Source: Ettlia oleoabundans (lineage: Eukaryota; Chlorophyta; Chlorophyceae; Chlamydomonadales). Taken from it: DNA of 15,702 nucleotides. The stretch is taken from positions 1 through 15,702 of the forward strand of contig JAAMXP010004313.1 of assembly GCA_019693395.1 (NCBI GenBank). The letters are read 5' to 3'. This document shows positions 1 to 12,900 of this stretch, piece after piece (positions within the stretch are counted from its first letter, which is position 1; each line of letters starts with the position of its first letter). The notes under the pieces are model-generated. The model saw only the letters and a program-made list of their open reading frames with translations. It did not search any database and was not told the origin of the DNA. Made by a program: the position numbers and the translations under genes.

Positions 1-14
1 CCCCCACACACACA

Positions 15-35
15 CCACCACCACCACCACCACCA
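15..35 (+). repeat. (CCA)7 microsatellite in intron
   Basis: Seven CCA units follow a short CA run and end 15 bases before the first acceptor. They replace a normal polypyrimidine tract with a C/A-rich one. Confidence 0.85.
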
Positions 36-52
36 CAAAACACATCCATCAG

Positions 53-1248
53 TGAGGTGCTGGAGGGCGCCAGCGAGCTTCGCATCATGCTGTGTCGGCC
101 GAAGGAGGGTGCGGCGGCGGTCAGTGCGGACGGCGGACCCAGCCCCACCATGCGCGGTTCCAGCTCAATTGTGGCGGCCTGCGGCATATACATGAAGGAC
201 ATACTGGATGCTGCACCTGTGGACAAGTACTTTGAGCTGTACAAGCCAGGTGAGTAAGATGAGGTGGGGTAACCGGACTCGTTTGGGGGAAAGGGGTTGT
301 GCTGACGCAGGGATCGGCACCGCTCTTTTCCCGTCTCCTACAGGCGGTGTAGGGATAGGCGGTGATTGAGTGGTGCCAAGCAGTTGGAGGTGTGGCAATG
401 GGGTGGTAACAGCATGGGTTGGTTTTGGGGTGAGTTGACAGGGCAGTATGGAAATCTGCTCTGGCGGGATGGGGCGGAGGGAGCATATTGGGTGAGCGCC
501 GGCAGCACTTGCAAGAGGTAAGGGCAGGTTACAGAAGCACAACCGGCTGCATGGCTCACAAGCACCAACGTCACAACAAGCCGTGACACTGTCGCTGCTG
601 CTGCTGCTGGCTGCTTATCTTGATGTGGATGATGACGAGCCTAGTGCCTGCTGTCCTCCACCCTCAACCTCCTTTGCGTGCTTCTCTGGTCCACAGGCGG
701 CGGCTCTGCGGGCGGCTTCATCCGTGTAGCCATTTCCTTCTTGGAGCCGGACCAAGTGCGCAATGGCACCCTGCAGAGCCCCAACCTGCGGAGCCCCAAT
801 GGCACGGCAGCTGCAAGCGGCGGCAAGGCCAAGAAAAAGGGGTGAGTGCGCAGCCCAGCAAAGTTGCAGCCTTGGTGTTTGGCAACCCAACATTGGACTG
901 CTAGCCGCAGCTGCTAGAGCGCCTGGGCCATGCAATAACCAGCTGGGTCGATTGGCAAGAAGAAAGGTCGGGATACCCCACCCTGCGACACCTCACTGTC
1001 AGCATCCAGTCATTGACACCTTTACGGTTGCATTCATCCTAGCTCTCCCCTTGCCATCTGCTTCCTTTGCTGCCCCATATGTGCCTCTTCCATCACCCGC
1101 CTGCCGCAGCGGCCTGCTTGGACTTGTGCTTAAGCTGGGTGCGGTGGCAGCGGGTGTGGCCGCTGCATATGTTGTGCTGGACAAGCAGGGGGTGATTGGC
1201 GGCAAGAAGAAGCAGGCAGCGCCGGTGCTGCCAGCCAAGAGGAAGTGA
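53..1248 (+). CDS. C2-like protein with C-terminal membrane segment (3' end of gene, partial)
   Basis: Three exons are visible: 53-249, 697-841 and 1110-1248 (TGA). The first acceptor (AG at 51-52) shows that the gene starts outside the window. Donors are GTGAGT at 250 and 842, and phases agree (CCA-G/GC, GG/C). The visible 159 residues contain VAACGIYMKDILDAAPVDKYF, then a Gly-rich turn and AGGFIRVAISF. The last strand resembles the final beta-strand of a C2 (membrane/calcium-binding) domain, but this is a weak family call. A Ser/Asn/Lys linker ending in KAKKK follows. Next comes a hydrophobic stretch of about 22 residues (LLGLVLKLGAVAAGVAAAYV) and a basic end (KRK). This layout suggests a tail-anchored protein with its C2-like part in the cytosol, which is inference. 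The 447-bp first intron holds a short (CTG)5 at 595-609. The gene structure is well supported; the family is tentative. Confidence 0.72.
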
Positions 1249-1702
1249 AGGCAGCAGTAGCAACAGCGGGACAAGGCAACGGCAGCTAGCGCCAACAGTC
1301 ACGCTTTCGTGAGCCTGGATGCTGCGGCCCCTTTCCACTGGTCCCCTCACGTCTTGTTGCCCCTTTGCATTTTCACCCTTGCCAGAGCAGCCCTCAGCCA
1401 CGGCGCGGTGCACGGCATGTTGTTGTGCTCTGCATCTCCGTCCGGCGTGCTGCTCACCGTCGCCCGCCAACCAGTTCTGCTGCGCTGTTGGCCATTCTCT
1501 GACGCTTCAACCTTTTCATTTGAAAGATTGCTTCATCGCTTCTTAACCCAACGCATCTGTATCTGGCGCCCCTGCGTCTTGAGAATCCTCCATGTTTCGC
1601 TTCTTGTCTGAAGCATATTCGCTCGCCACACATCAATCATCCGCCCCAACCCAGTGGATGGCGGAGTCAGAAAGTACTGTGGGCTGTGCTCCTTCACCTG
1701 CT

Positions 1703-1707
1703 TGTAA
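1703..1707 (+). terminator. TGTAA poly(A) signal for the C2-like gene
   Basis: TGTAA is the usual chlorophyte polyadenylation signal. This copy is on the coding strand 455 nt after the TGA at 1246-1248 and before the opposing gene's own signal. Confidence 0.55.
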
Positions 1708-1869
1708 CCTTTGAAGTTGTCAGCTCCTTTTAGGTCACAATGCTGGCAGTGTAGAACAATCAGTGATACAAGGCATGAGAATTGGAAGCAGTGCTGGAGG
1801 TACAAAAGCAGGGGGCAGGCACACCAGTGGTGGCATTTCTAGAGCAGGGTGACAGCAAGCTATAGGGCT

Positions 1870-1874
1870 TTACA
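1870..1874 (-). terminator. TGTAA poly(A) signal for the BASS gene
   Basis: TTACA on the plus strand reads TGTAA on the BASS coding strand, 180 nt after its stop codon (2054-2056). That distance is normal for an algal 3' UTR. Confidence 0.6.
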
Positions 1875-2053
1875 AGGCAGTGCATGGTAATGGTGGTGGT
1901 GTATGTGCGGGTGGGGGTTGGGAGGGGGTGGGGGTTCGAGCAGGTCGGTGCATGCGGGTGGGAGAAGTGTTCAAGCCCAGCTGTTGCTGCCTTGCCCCTT
2001 GTCGCTTTCCAAAGAAAGTATGCTTGCTACTTTGCGTGTTCAAGCTGTTGACA

Positions 2054-4696
2054 TCAGTCTTTGATGGGCATCATGCGCCAAGCCACCGCCAAAGCGGCAC
2101 CCAGCCACACCATGAAGACTATGCTGCAGGGTGACACAGCAGGTGGCACGGCAAGCAGGCGATGCCAAAGAACTGGAATTGGCAAGCGGCGGGGAATTAA
2201 GGGAATAACTGCCCATGTGATGCCTCAATCTCCAATCAGCTGCAAAACCTGCTCTGCTAGGGCAGTCAGGCGCCTCATGCTCACCTGACCGATGAGGGCA
2301 CCGCCACCAGGACATCCGCAAAGTGCTTGGTGCTGAGGGCGTAGCCCATGGCCGCACTCTGCATCCCCGTCTCTATGCTCACTGCGCATGTATGAGGTTA
2401 TGGGGGGAGCATGGGGCTCTGAGTGTGCATGTGGTGAGGGTGTGCGGTGAAAGATGGTGACCGTTTGGAAGCAGTGGCAGCGGGGGCAGTCGAGGTTGCT
2501 CAGCCACCAACTTTGAGACAACAAGGCAGTCGATGGGGCCTATGACTGGATGGTGCATGCTCACCAGCAGCAACCAGCAAGGCACGGGCGTTGGTGGCAG
2601 ACACTCATGCCCCACCACCACCGCCACCCCCACACCCACCACACACCCACCTGTGCGGGATGTCTTTTCATTGAAGCCCAACAACCGCGGCAGCGTGTAG
2701 CCCAGCAGGTACCCACACCCATGCAGCAGAATGACGGGTGTGCAGGCAACCGGGCCGCTGACCCGCAGCACCCCCGCAACCTGGGCCACCGGCACTGCAC
2801 ACAGCACCACGGTCAGAGCCAGCGCAACCAGGGGCATTAGCGGCCGCACAAGGTCCACCTACGGGGCGGCAGGGGGATGAGGCGTGTGTGTTGGCGGCAA
2901 GGGAATGGTAGGTAAGACAGGTTCACCGTAATGTCCCTGTCATCACATGTAATCTCAAGCTGCTGCCAGACCTGTGCTTTCTGTCTCCTGGGCCCTGTAC
3001 CTGCTTCTTGAAATACTCGTTTGCCAGCAGCCCCACCACCGTGGGCAACAGCACCAGCTGTACCGTGGACTTGAACAATGCCTGCACGGGACCAAGGGGG
3101 GCGGGCAGATTGAAGCAACCAGCTCGCTCATGCAGGCTGACTTGCAAGTGAGGCAGTCCGACTGCAGCAGCCAGCGATGCCATCAAGGCAGCCGAGCGCC
3201 TGCAAAGTCCAGCAGTACCAGGCAGCCAATGCCAGCTCAGCACTGCCAGCTCAGACAGCTGAGCAGACAGAGAGCGCCAACTCAGCGCTGCCAGAGTAGC
3301 TCACCCAGCCGTCCACGGGGATGTAGGCGCCAGCCAGCAGCGAGGTCAATGTGGGAGTCATGACTGTGGCTGCCACCGTTGAAGCTGCCGTCATCAGCAC
3401 AGACAGCGCCACGTCCCCGTGAGCAACATAGGTGGCAACGTTGCTGGCCTGGCCGCCTACATGGAGGATGCAGTGGTGGCAATGTGGGGCACGCAGGTGG
3501 AGAGGCGGGACTGCTGGTGGAGGCAAGCAAGATATGTCAACGAGCAGGCAGGCAGGCAGGCAGAGGGGCTGGCCATTGCCTTGGGCCAAGCATGGCTGGC
3601 GCTCACGCCAGATTTTCAACCCACTCAGGCACGTGCAGGGATAGGGTTCAAGGGAAGATGGATGCAGGTGCAGGAAGCGGTGCCCACCTGGACAGCAGCC
3701 GAGCAGGATGAGGCCGGTGGCAAATGCGGGGGGCAGGTTGAGCAGGCGCGAAATCACTACTGCCAGGAAGGGAAGGACGGTGTATTGGCAGATGAAACCC
3801 AAGAGGATGGGCACAGGGTTGGCCGCGCACTGCACGCTCAAGAGTGGGCAGCCGGTGTGTGGAATGATGCCCGGTCGTATTCAGTGGCGAAAAAGGTAAT
3901 ACACCCTCCAATTTGATCCTCTTCATGCAAAAACAAGGGAGGTGATCCATGTGCGCTGGCACTTTGCCTTCTGATATACCCAGCCTGTGCAGCTGCCTGT
4001 CTGTGCGCCTGCTGCCTGGCGGGGTAACCGTGTCTTACCTTCCTGAAATCCTCTTTCGTCAGGCTAAGGCCCATAGCCAGCATCAGCAGCCCCACACCCC
4101 ATTCAAACTGCTGCGTGGTCATCCAGTTCAAGGTTGCAGGCCGTAGGAAAGCTGTCACACCAGAAATAAGCGCCTGCATCCTTACAGCACAACACCGCCC
4201 AACTTTGGCAGCAGGGAGGCATGAACGCCGTGGGAGAAGGCTAAGGAGCGTGTGACACTACTCAATCGCGAATGCTGGGTTCATAACCTTGCCATTTGCC
4301 ACAGTGACTCACCCAAACAGGGAACAGCATGGTGGCAATGTCAGCAATCTTCTCCAGCTTGCTGGGTTCAGCAGAGGGCGGCACGGGCATGGCACTGTCT
4401 GCAGCGGCTGAGCAGACCACCTCTGCACCCCGGTGCCGCTGCCTGCAGTAAACCGGTTGGAAGCAGGTGTTGCACATTCTTACAGGATGCACATAGGTTA
4501 TTAGAAGCGGTAGGGACCTCGGTTTATGCTGGCCGCGCCACCGGTCCCACCTGCCATCTGCAGCGGACAGCTGTGCGCGTGTTGTTGGTTGTTGATCTTT
4601 TTGCAACGGGTGACGGTGGCCTGCAATCCGTCTGGGACGAGGTAGCGGTGCTTCTATGTACAGAGCGGAACGCGAAACTCTCGCAAAGACCGTCAT
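2054..4696 (-). CDS. Plastid bile acid:sodium symporter (BASS) family transporter
   Basis: Nine exons, read on the minus strand: 4696-4551, 4442-4313, 4173-4039, 3829-3688, 3456-3305, 3081-3001, 2858-2651, 2381-2285 and 2123-2054 (TGA). All phases agree and give 386 residues, normal for plant BASS proteins (about 400). Plant members sit in the plastid envelope and move organic acids such as pyruvate or glycolate with sodium or protons. Family signatures are LAMGLSLTKEDFR, GFICQYTVLP, LGCCPGGQASNVATYVA, MTPTLTSLLAGAYIPVD and SRTVSIETGMQS. E335 and Q339 in ETGMQ match the conserved sodium-site positions. The first 90 or so residues are rich in Arg, Ser and Pro and end VVCSAAA, which fits a chloroplast transit peptide. 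I chose ATG 4696 because the TATA box lies about 190 nt upstream and A is at -3. An in-frame ATG at 4855 would fall near the expected transcription start. Intron 1 (4443-4550) is the least certain. The substrate cannot be read from the sequence. Confidence 0.92.
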
Positions 4697-4883
4697 GATT
4701 GCTTTGAAGTTACGCAACCGCCTCGGTGCGTAATAATGCAGCGCATCCGTTGATCTTGCCCTATTTTGGGTGAGCCAGGCAGCGCCCGCCTGCCGCGCCA
4801 GGTGGCATGTGGCGGCAACATTACTGTCATGCTGCTGATCACCAGCTTTTGCCATCTTCGCTACAGTCGTGCATCGCCATGCC

Positions 4884-4890
4884 TATTATA
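4884..4890 (-). promoter_or_regulatory. TATA box of the BASS gene
   Basis: The minus strand reads TATAATA about 190 nt upstream of the chosen BASS start. Transcription would begin near 4855, leaving a 5' UTR of about 160 nt. Confidence 0.45.
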
Positions 4891-4948
4891 GCGGCACATG
4901 ATTGATGTTCTGTCATCATCCCATGCAACGCTGCGTGCATAACCAACC

Positions 4949-4953
4949 TTACA
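4949..4953 (-). terminator. Candidate TGTAA poly(A) signal for the gene ending at 5431
   Basis: The minus strand reads TGTAA 480 nt after the stop at 5431-5433. It is the nearest match I found, but it would place the 3' end only about 60 bp from the BASS TATA box. Confidence 0.35.
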
Positions 4954-5430
4954 GCATCGCCTGAACAGCAGTTTGGAAAGAAAGGAGGAGGGGCGATGCA
5001 AGCGCAGGGCTCTCGCAATGCCGTGCCTCAACGCCGGGGGGGGGCGAAGGGGCGGGAGCTTGGACAAGAGTGGCGTGTGTGGAGGGTGCATAGGGGGGGG
5101 TTGGATCTGCGTAGGTATAAAACAATGGGCCATAGAGCAAACAGCGGCGATGGCAGCTTAAAGTAAGAGCTTCTTCATGGAAAAGATATAAGAACGGCTG
5201 GCTCATGGCTGGCTGTTTGAAGGCAGACAAAGATGATAGAAAATTGAGGCGCGAGCCGTCTCATCTTGACCAACAACAACTACACAACAGGAGGTTTTAT
5301 GTATCACAGAGAGAGGTTGCTGCCGCTTGCTGCCAACCCATGTGCAGTGATTGCGCTTGCAGGCTCTGGGTCTCTTGCCGTACGGGCCGGCAGGGCCGTG
5401 AAGCTAGAACTTGCAGCAGTCCTGCTGCCG
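4954..5430. other. Gene-poor stretch: presumed 3' UTR and an isolated plus-strand promoter-like patch
   Basis: On the minus strand this is probably the 3' UTR of the gene ending at 5431. On the plus strand a G-rich block (about 5034-5100, with GGGGCGGGAG) is followed by TATAAAA at 5116-5122. After that come a three-codon ATG ORF at 5150 and an 84-codon ORF from ATG 5205 to 5456. The latter has no recognisable family and runs antisense into the terminal exon of the minus gene, so it is not called as a gene. Confidence 0.5.
5116..5122 (+). promoter_or_regulatory. TATAAAA box, no assigned gene
   Basis: This is an exact TATAAAA with a G/C-rich block just upstream, the normal order of a core promoter. 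No plus-strand gene with family support begins downstream before 6815. It could be chance, a noncoding or antisense transcript, or a small unrecognised gene. Confidence 0.3.
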
Positions 5431-6300
5431 TCAGTTCATCTTGCGGGCCTGGCTGATCATGCGGTAGCGGCGGCGGGCCACGTTGGCGCGCGGGCCCCGA
5501 GCCTGGTGCGGGCCGTGGCCCCGCCCCACCTCTGCCTTGCTGCGCAGAACTGAGACCTCCATTATCTTGCCCTGCCGCACTTTGCGGCTGTCCTCGGGGA
5601 TTGCGGGTGAGCACGCCGCCACCTCCACCTCAGTGGTGGTGAGCAGGAGGTCGGATGAGGTGACAGGTGAGCCGCAAAGGTCGGCAAACACCCGGCCGTG
5701 CGAGGTGGCAAACAGCGTGGGGCTGGGGGGGTCCTGATCCAACATGCCCCCCATGCTTTCCATGCCGCCAAATGAGCCCAGCCAGGGCCTGCAGGCGTGG
5801 GTGGTGGAAATCGGAGAAGAACAAAAGCGCTCAGTCCCCGGGTAGGTGGGTGGGGTGCTGAGGGGACGGGAGACTTTTGCGACACAGGCTGCAATTCTTG
5901 TGGAATGGATTTTAAACCTGAAATCCCTTAGCTGTTGCAAAACATGCCATGGTTAGCTCACCCGAGTGCCATCTTGCCGCTGCTGGAGCGCACCACCTGC
6001 TGCACTGGTGCCTCGGGCAGCGGTGCCTCGGGCATGGGCTTGCGCCGAGGGTAGGACAGCCGCGCACGTATGGTCCTTGGAGTGTTCTTGTTCGTGACGG
6101 TCTGCAAAATACAACAGGAGTCGGATTGCAACTGCCTCAAGTCAACCCAGGCCGGTGGATCCACCACGGCCGCTGGCGTTGCGCCGGCAGATGCCCTGTG
6201 GGCCAGAGCTCTGCCCGCAGACGTCACCGAGCGAGCCGCAAGCTACCGTCCCACGGCCGGCCCTCACCTGAGCTCGTACGCGGCGAGTAAGCTTCTCCAT
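5431..6300 (-). CDS. Small basic protein with borealin-like C-terminal motif
   Basis: Three exons on the minus strand: 6300-6268, 6101-5962 and 5788-5431 (TGA). Donors are GTGAGG and GTGAGC and acceptors are TTTTGCAG and CCTGCAG. Phases agree and give 176 residues. The N-terminal third is Arg/Pro-rich (TPRTIRARLSYPRRKP). A Gly/Met loop (GSFGGMESMGGM) comes next, then GRVFADLCGSPVTSSDLLLT at 89-108, then a basic tail (ARRRYRM). The GSP-centred segment resembles the C-terminal domain of borealin, a chromosomal passenger complex subunit that helps place Aurora kinase on centromeres. The match is short and the borealin N-terminal helix is not seen. ATG 6300 has a good context (AAGATGG) with an in-frame stop 25 codons upstream. 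An acceptor-like CTCCTAG at about 6376 would allow a further 5' exon. Gene structure is fairly sure; function is tentative. Confidence 0.68.
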
Positions 6301-6814
6301 CTTCTGGTTGGAGCGGTGGGGGTCTCGGAGGTGGGAGGGCGAAGCCTCGAGCAGTCCAGTCGCTTGCTAGGAGGAGATCTCTGAGCTCTGACCTCTGCAG
6401 AGAAATGGACACTTCCCGGCTGAGGCTTGTAATGAAGAACCCTGGCGCCTTTCCATGTCGGCCAGCCCGCATGGGCATTGTCAAGGAGTGATATTTTACT
6501 TCACCACGCTCAGGGATCAAGTTTTCATAGGGGGAGCCTTGGAGATCGTGCGATCGAGACCTCTTCCGAAACCCTCTTCTTCAGTGTGGACTCAGACCAG
6601 CAGGCGCTGCCTGTGACGTGTCAAAGACGGCCCTGCGATCATCATTATCGGCATACAGCAACAAGGTAGCGGTTTGGGGTGACCCCGCTGACTTCCGCTC
6701 GCCGCCTCCGCCGCCCAGCCCGCTGGAACGCTCGCGCATCCGCATAGCGCATCTACGTAGCGTTTCTTGATTGCAGACCGCCTGGCATACTCCTGCTGAC
6801 CATAAAACCCAACT
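6301..6814. other. Divergent intergenic region between the borealin-like gene and HIBADH
   Basis: Both neighbours read outward from these 514 bp, so the stretch should hold two promoters. I see no clear TATA box on either strand; CATAAAA at about 6801 is too near the HIBADH start. A strong acceptor-like site (TTTCTTGATTGCAG, AG at 6774-6775) lies 40 bp before the HIBADH ATG and suggests an intron in its 5' UTR. Short ORFs here have no family match. Confidence 0.5.
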
Positions 6815-9392
<2,578 letters not shown>

Positions 9393-9937
9393 AAAGCTGG
9401 GGCCCTGCATCAACAGGCTCGCTATGTGAAAACATTCCAGGGCAGTTGAGCATGTGAGTTACCGCAGCGCATATCGTGTCAAACCGGCAACCCTTTTCCA
9501 TGAGCAAGGTCTACCAACATGATGGCCCCCAGTACGCACGCGAGAGTTGCAGTGCGCATGTCACCGCCATTAGGCTGATTTCATTCAAAAGCTGGTAGCA
9601 TGAGCCTTGAATGCATGAAGTCCGCACTCAGTTGAACACCAATTTAACCAACAGTAACAAACGTCAGCTGCTAATGTTACGTGTTGCACCGCATGTATGA
9701 GAGCTCCCTCGTGTCTGTTTCAATGCGACTACACAAGCTGCCCTGCAAGTGCAAACCTTGTTTAGTGTATCTAGGTAGTTCGTGATTACAACTCCCCATC
9801 CACAGCCCAGACCTGGGACTACATGTGCTACTTCATTCTGTCCCTCCCTCGCAGCCAGGCTCATGTTACACAGCAAGTGTGAGCACAGAACTACGAAGGG
9901 CATTCCTTCGGACTGATGCGGTGCCTCGCATATGTCC
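9393..9937. other. Convergent 3' region between HIBADH and DBR1
   Basis: These 545 bp hold the 3' UTRs of two converging genes. The minus strand has TGTAA twice (9786-9790 and 9866-9870). I found no TGTAA for HIBADH on the plus strand, so it may use a variant signal. No ORF here looks coding. Confidence 0.6.
9866..9870 (-). terminator. TGTAA poly(A) signal for DBR1
   Basis: TTACA on the plus strand reads TGTAA on the DBR1 coding strand, 68 nt after the stop codon. A second copy at 9786-9790 lies 80 nt further on, so two cleavage sites are possible. Confidence 0.55.
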
Positions 9938-12900
9938 TCAATCATCCTCATCCCCCAGCTCTATCTCCTCCGGATTTGCCGCTGCCGCTACCACACCTTG
10001 CGCCCCTGCTGCTGGTTGAACACCTCCCGATTGCTGCCCTAGCACCGCCGCAAGCGCGGCATCAACTGGCTGCTGCTGCGCAGGCTGTGGTTGCTGCTGC
10101 ACATCATCATCGTCGTCATCAACGAAGTCATCATCATCCCCAGCTGCGCCGTCGTCAGCCAACTCAATTTCCTCGGGATTCGCCACGTCTGCATCGGCAC
10201 AATAGGCTGTCAAGAGGAAGCGGCAGGGGCTGGGCACTGCAATGCAACGCATTGCAGTGCATGGCATGGTGGGCGAGGGCATCATCAACGCAGCACCCCT
10301 CCAAGAAACGCATCACAACCACCCAAAGCAGGTTCATGACAGCCACCGTGCTAGGCGACGTACCGATAGCCGCTGCCAACATCCCTGTTGCAGAACCAGT
10401 GCCAGGGAATCCACCACGTCCATCACTGCCACCGCCATTCATGCCGCCGTACCCGCCGCCTGGAGCCCCGGGGCCTGGTGCGCCACCGCCGCCACCAAAG
10501 CGTGCTCCATATGTGCCCACGCCCGCTTCATCATGGTCGAGGTTGTACGGCAGGCTCAGCAGCTGCAGAAATGCCACCGTTTGTGGGTTGCGCACCGCGA
10601 GCTGCAGGCAGGAGGAAGTGGGGTGGTGGTGGAATGGTTAGTGAGTGCCGTCACCGAGCACAACAGCGGGCATAGCAGGCGTAGCATCGCTGTCAGTTTT
10701 TGTCAAGTAATTGTAAGCTGGAGTATACACTTGGCGCATGTGTGCTGCCAACCCAGCAAGCAGTCAGTTTTCGCTTCCCAACAATGTAGGAAGGCTGTGT
10801 CATTATTCTTGTGTCCATACCACTGGCAGAAATAGGTACCTGTGGCATGCGGCCGGTCCGCATCTCCGGCTGCGAGGGGTCGTACGGCGGCGCCGTGGGC
10901 ACAAAGTTGCGCGGCACTGTGGCGCCGCCATTGCGCTCAGCCAGCAGGCGCCGCACTTCAACCAGCTCCTCGGGGGTGGGGCCCGGTGCGTCCCGTGGCA
11001 GCGGCGAGGCACGCTGCCGCAGGCTCAGCATGTCGTGCGTGGCACGCAGCACCGCCAGCCACTCTTCATCGTACGAGAACTCAAGGGGGCCCTCGGCATC
11101 TGGGAACTCAACCACCTGCACACAGGGAGGGATAATGAATGATGTGGAGGCGGAGCAGGTGTGCAGACAGCCTTCAAGCACAGGGTTGTGCAAGATGCCA
11201 GTGGGATGGCGAGCAGATGTGCACTGGCAGCCTGGATGTGCAGGTTGGGAGTCAGGTGGTCTTCAAGCAGGCAGACAGGCAAGCGGACACAAGTAGTGAA
11301 CAAGCAGGCACCTGGCAGCTGAGGGGTGGGGCAGGAGGCAGGTTTGACAGGGTATCGCACCTGCAAGAAGCTGCGTCCGGGCAGGCATTTGTCCAGTGAC
11401 AGGAACCGCGTGGCTGATGGGTGCTGCTGCCCTAGGCTTTGCTGCGGTGGTGCTGCTACTACTGCTGCTGCTGCTGCTGCGTGCCACTGCTGCTGTGCTT
11501 GCTGCTTTGCACGCTGCTGCGCTTGGTTGTCGTGCACCACCAGTGCTGCGAACTTGGTGTGCAGGTGTGCTGAGAACCAGTAGGCGGGGCGCAGGGTGTG
11601 CAGCAGCTGTGCAGCGGGGGGGCTGCCCAGGGAGTTGTCGTCAATCTGTACAGGGCAGGGTGGTGGGGGGTGGGCACATTCAAGTGCGTTGGAGAGTGAT
11701 GTGCACATGCCGTCACTTGCCCAGCCTCAAACAATACGCAGCGGGAGTGGTGCAAGGGTGATGGCTTGAAATCGGCAGGGCCCAGAGAGGAGTAGCGAGA
11801 CGGCCACCCCACACCTTGACACTCGCTCCGCCATACCCCACCCACACACCTCCCGGCGGAGGAAGCTTTTTCTCTGCAGCAGCCTTTGCAGGTTTCCGTG
11901 CCGCGCGATGCCCTGGGGCCAGTCGTGGGAGAGGAAGACGTCCAGCGGCTGGCGCAGGCGCAGCAGGCGGTGCACCTGCAGGGAAGTATGGAGAGCTCAT
12001 GAGGTACGCAGGCGCAGGTGAATTGGGACAGAGCGACGTACATGGCACATCGGGAGGAAGCTTTGGTAAAAGAGGGAGGGGGACAGGGGCGTGTGGTGTT
12101 GCACCGGGGTGACACAAGGGGGGGAGGAAGCAGTGGGTCCTTACTGCTCAACCACAGCAGCAGGCAGCAGCAGCTATCTGGTAGGCGACTGCATGGCAGC
12201 ATGGCTGAACTGCAGCATGGGTGGGTTAAGGTGCCAGGTGCTGCGTGCTTGGACTACCTACTGCTGGTTCTGTGGTACTGCTATCTTGGACTTGTACTGC
12301 TGGCACTGCTCACCTCCAGCTCCCTTACATGGTATGCGCTGCGCATACTGCCTGCGTTGTACGGCGGACGCTCGTAATGGCCCTGCAGCAACGCGGGTAG
12401 GGCACATCAGCAGCTGGGGGGACAGGGGATAGTGTATCATCCATTATAGCGCACAAACCTGAGCCTGATCTGCAAGAGTAAGCCAGTCTCGTAGCGCGGC
12501 CCCCCACCCCCCCACACACACCAACGCACCAGTCTGTAGTGCTGCTCCTTGAATATGCCCGACAGCCCACCGATGCGGAGCCCACCAAAGCGCACCACCC
12601 CCGCGTAGCCCATGAACCAGATGTCGGGCGCCGCCCAGCCGCCGTGGTACAGCTCCCACAGGTGGTTGGCGGCCTCGTGGTTGCCACCAACTGCAAGTGG
12701 CGGGTGGGGTATATGTGGGAGGGTGGTGGTGTCCGCAATTGTGGTGGTGATGGTGGTGGTGGTGGCGGTGTGTGTGTGTGTGTGTTGGGGGGGGGGGGGG
12801 CTTGTGTGAAGGTGTATATGTGTGTTTGTAAACGAGGTAGAATCACGGGTGGGTGTAGGTTGATGTGCTGCTGAGTCACAGGGCGCTCTCGAGCATCCTT

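Larger units (their letters stand above)
1249..2053. other. Convergent intergenic region (two 3' UTRs)
   Basis: This 805-bp stretch lies between the stop of the C2-like gene and the stop of the BASS gene, which converge. It has no ORF with coding character. It holds one TGTAA on each strand (1703-1707 plus; 1870-1874 minus), so the predicted 3' UTRs of about 470 and 190 nt end without overlapping. A G/T-rich patch (about 1888-1945) lies between the minus-strand signal and the BASS stop. Confidence 0.7.

Noticed and set aside
763..1248. 161-codon single ORF on the plus strand
   Set aside because: Only its last part (1110-1248) is coding in this frame. The rest crosses a good GTGAGT donor at 842 and intron sequence.
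1925..1950. GGTTCGA-like box suggesting a tRNA
   Set aside because: No acceptor stem, D-arm or anticodon arm can be drawn around it, and the region is G/T-rich low complexity. I saw no tRNA elsewhere either.
3419..3916. 165-codon plus-strand ORF
   Set aside because: It is the antisense shadow of BASS exons 4-5 and the intron between them. It lacks a family match, while the minus strand gives conserved BASS motifs with agreeing phases.
4262..4855. BASS start at ATG 4855 with a continuous first exon
   Set aside because: That ATG falls about 30 nt from the TATA box, where transcription would only begin. Splicing 4443-4550 gives a better transit peptide.
10091..10641. Pro/His-rich plus-strand ORFs
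   Set aside because: They are the reverse complement of the Gly- and Asp-rich DBR1 exons 9 and 10.
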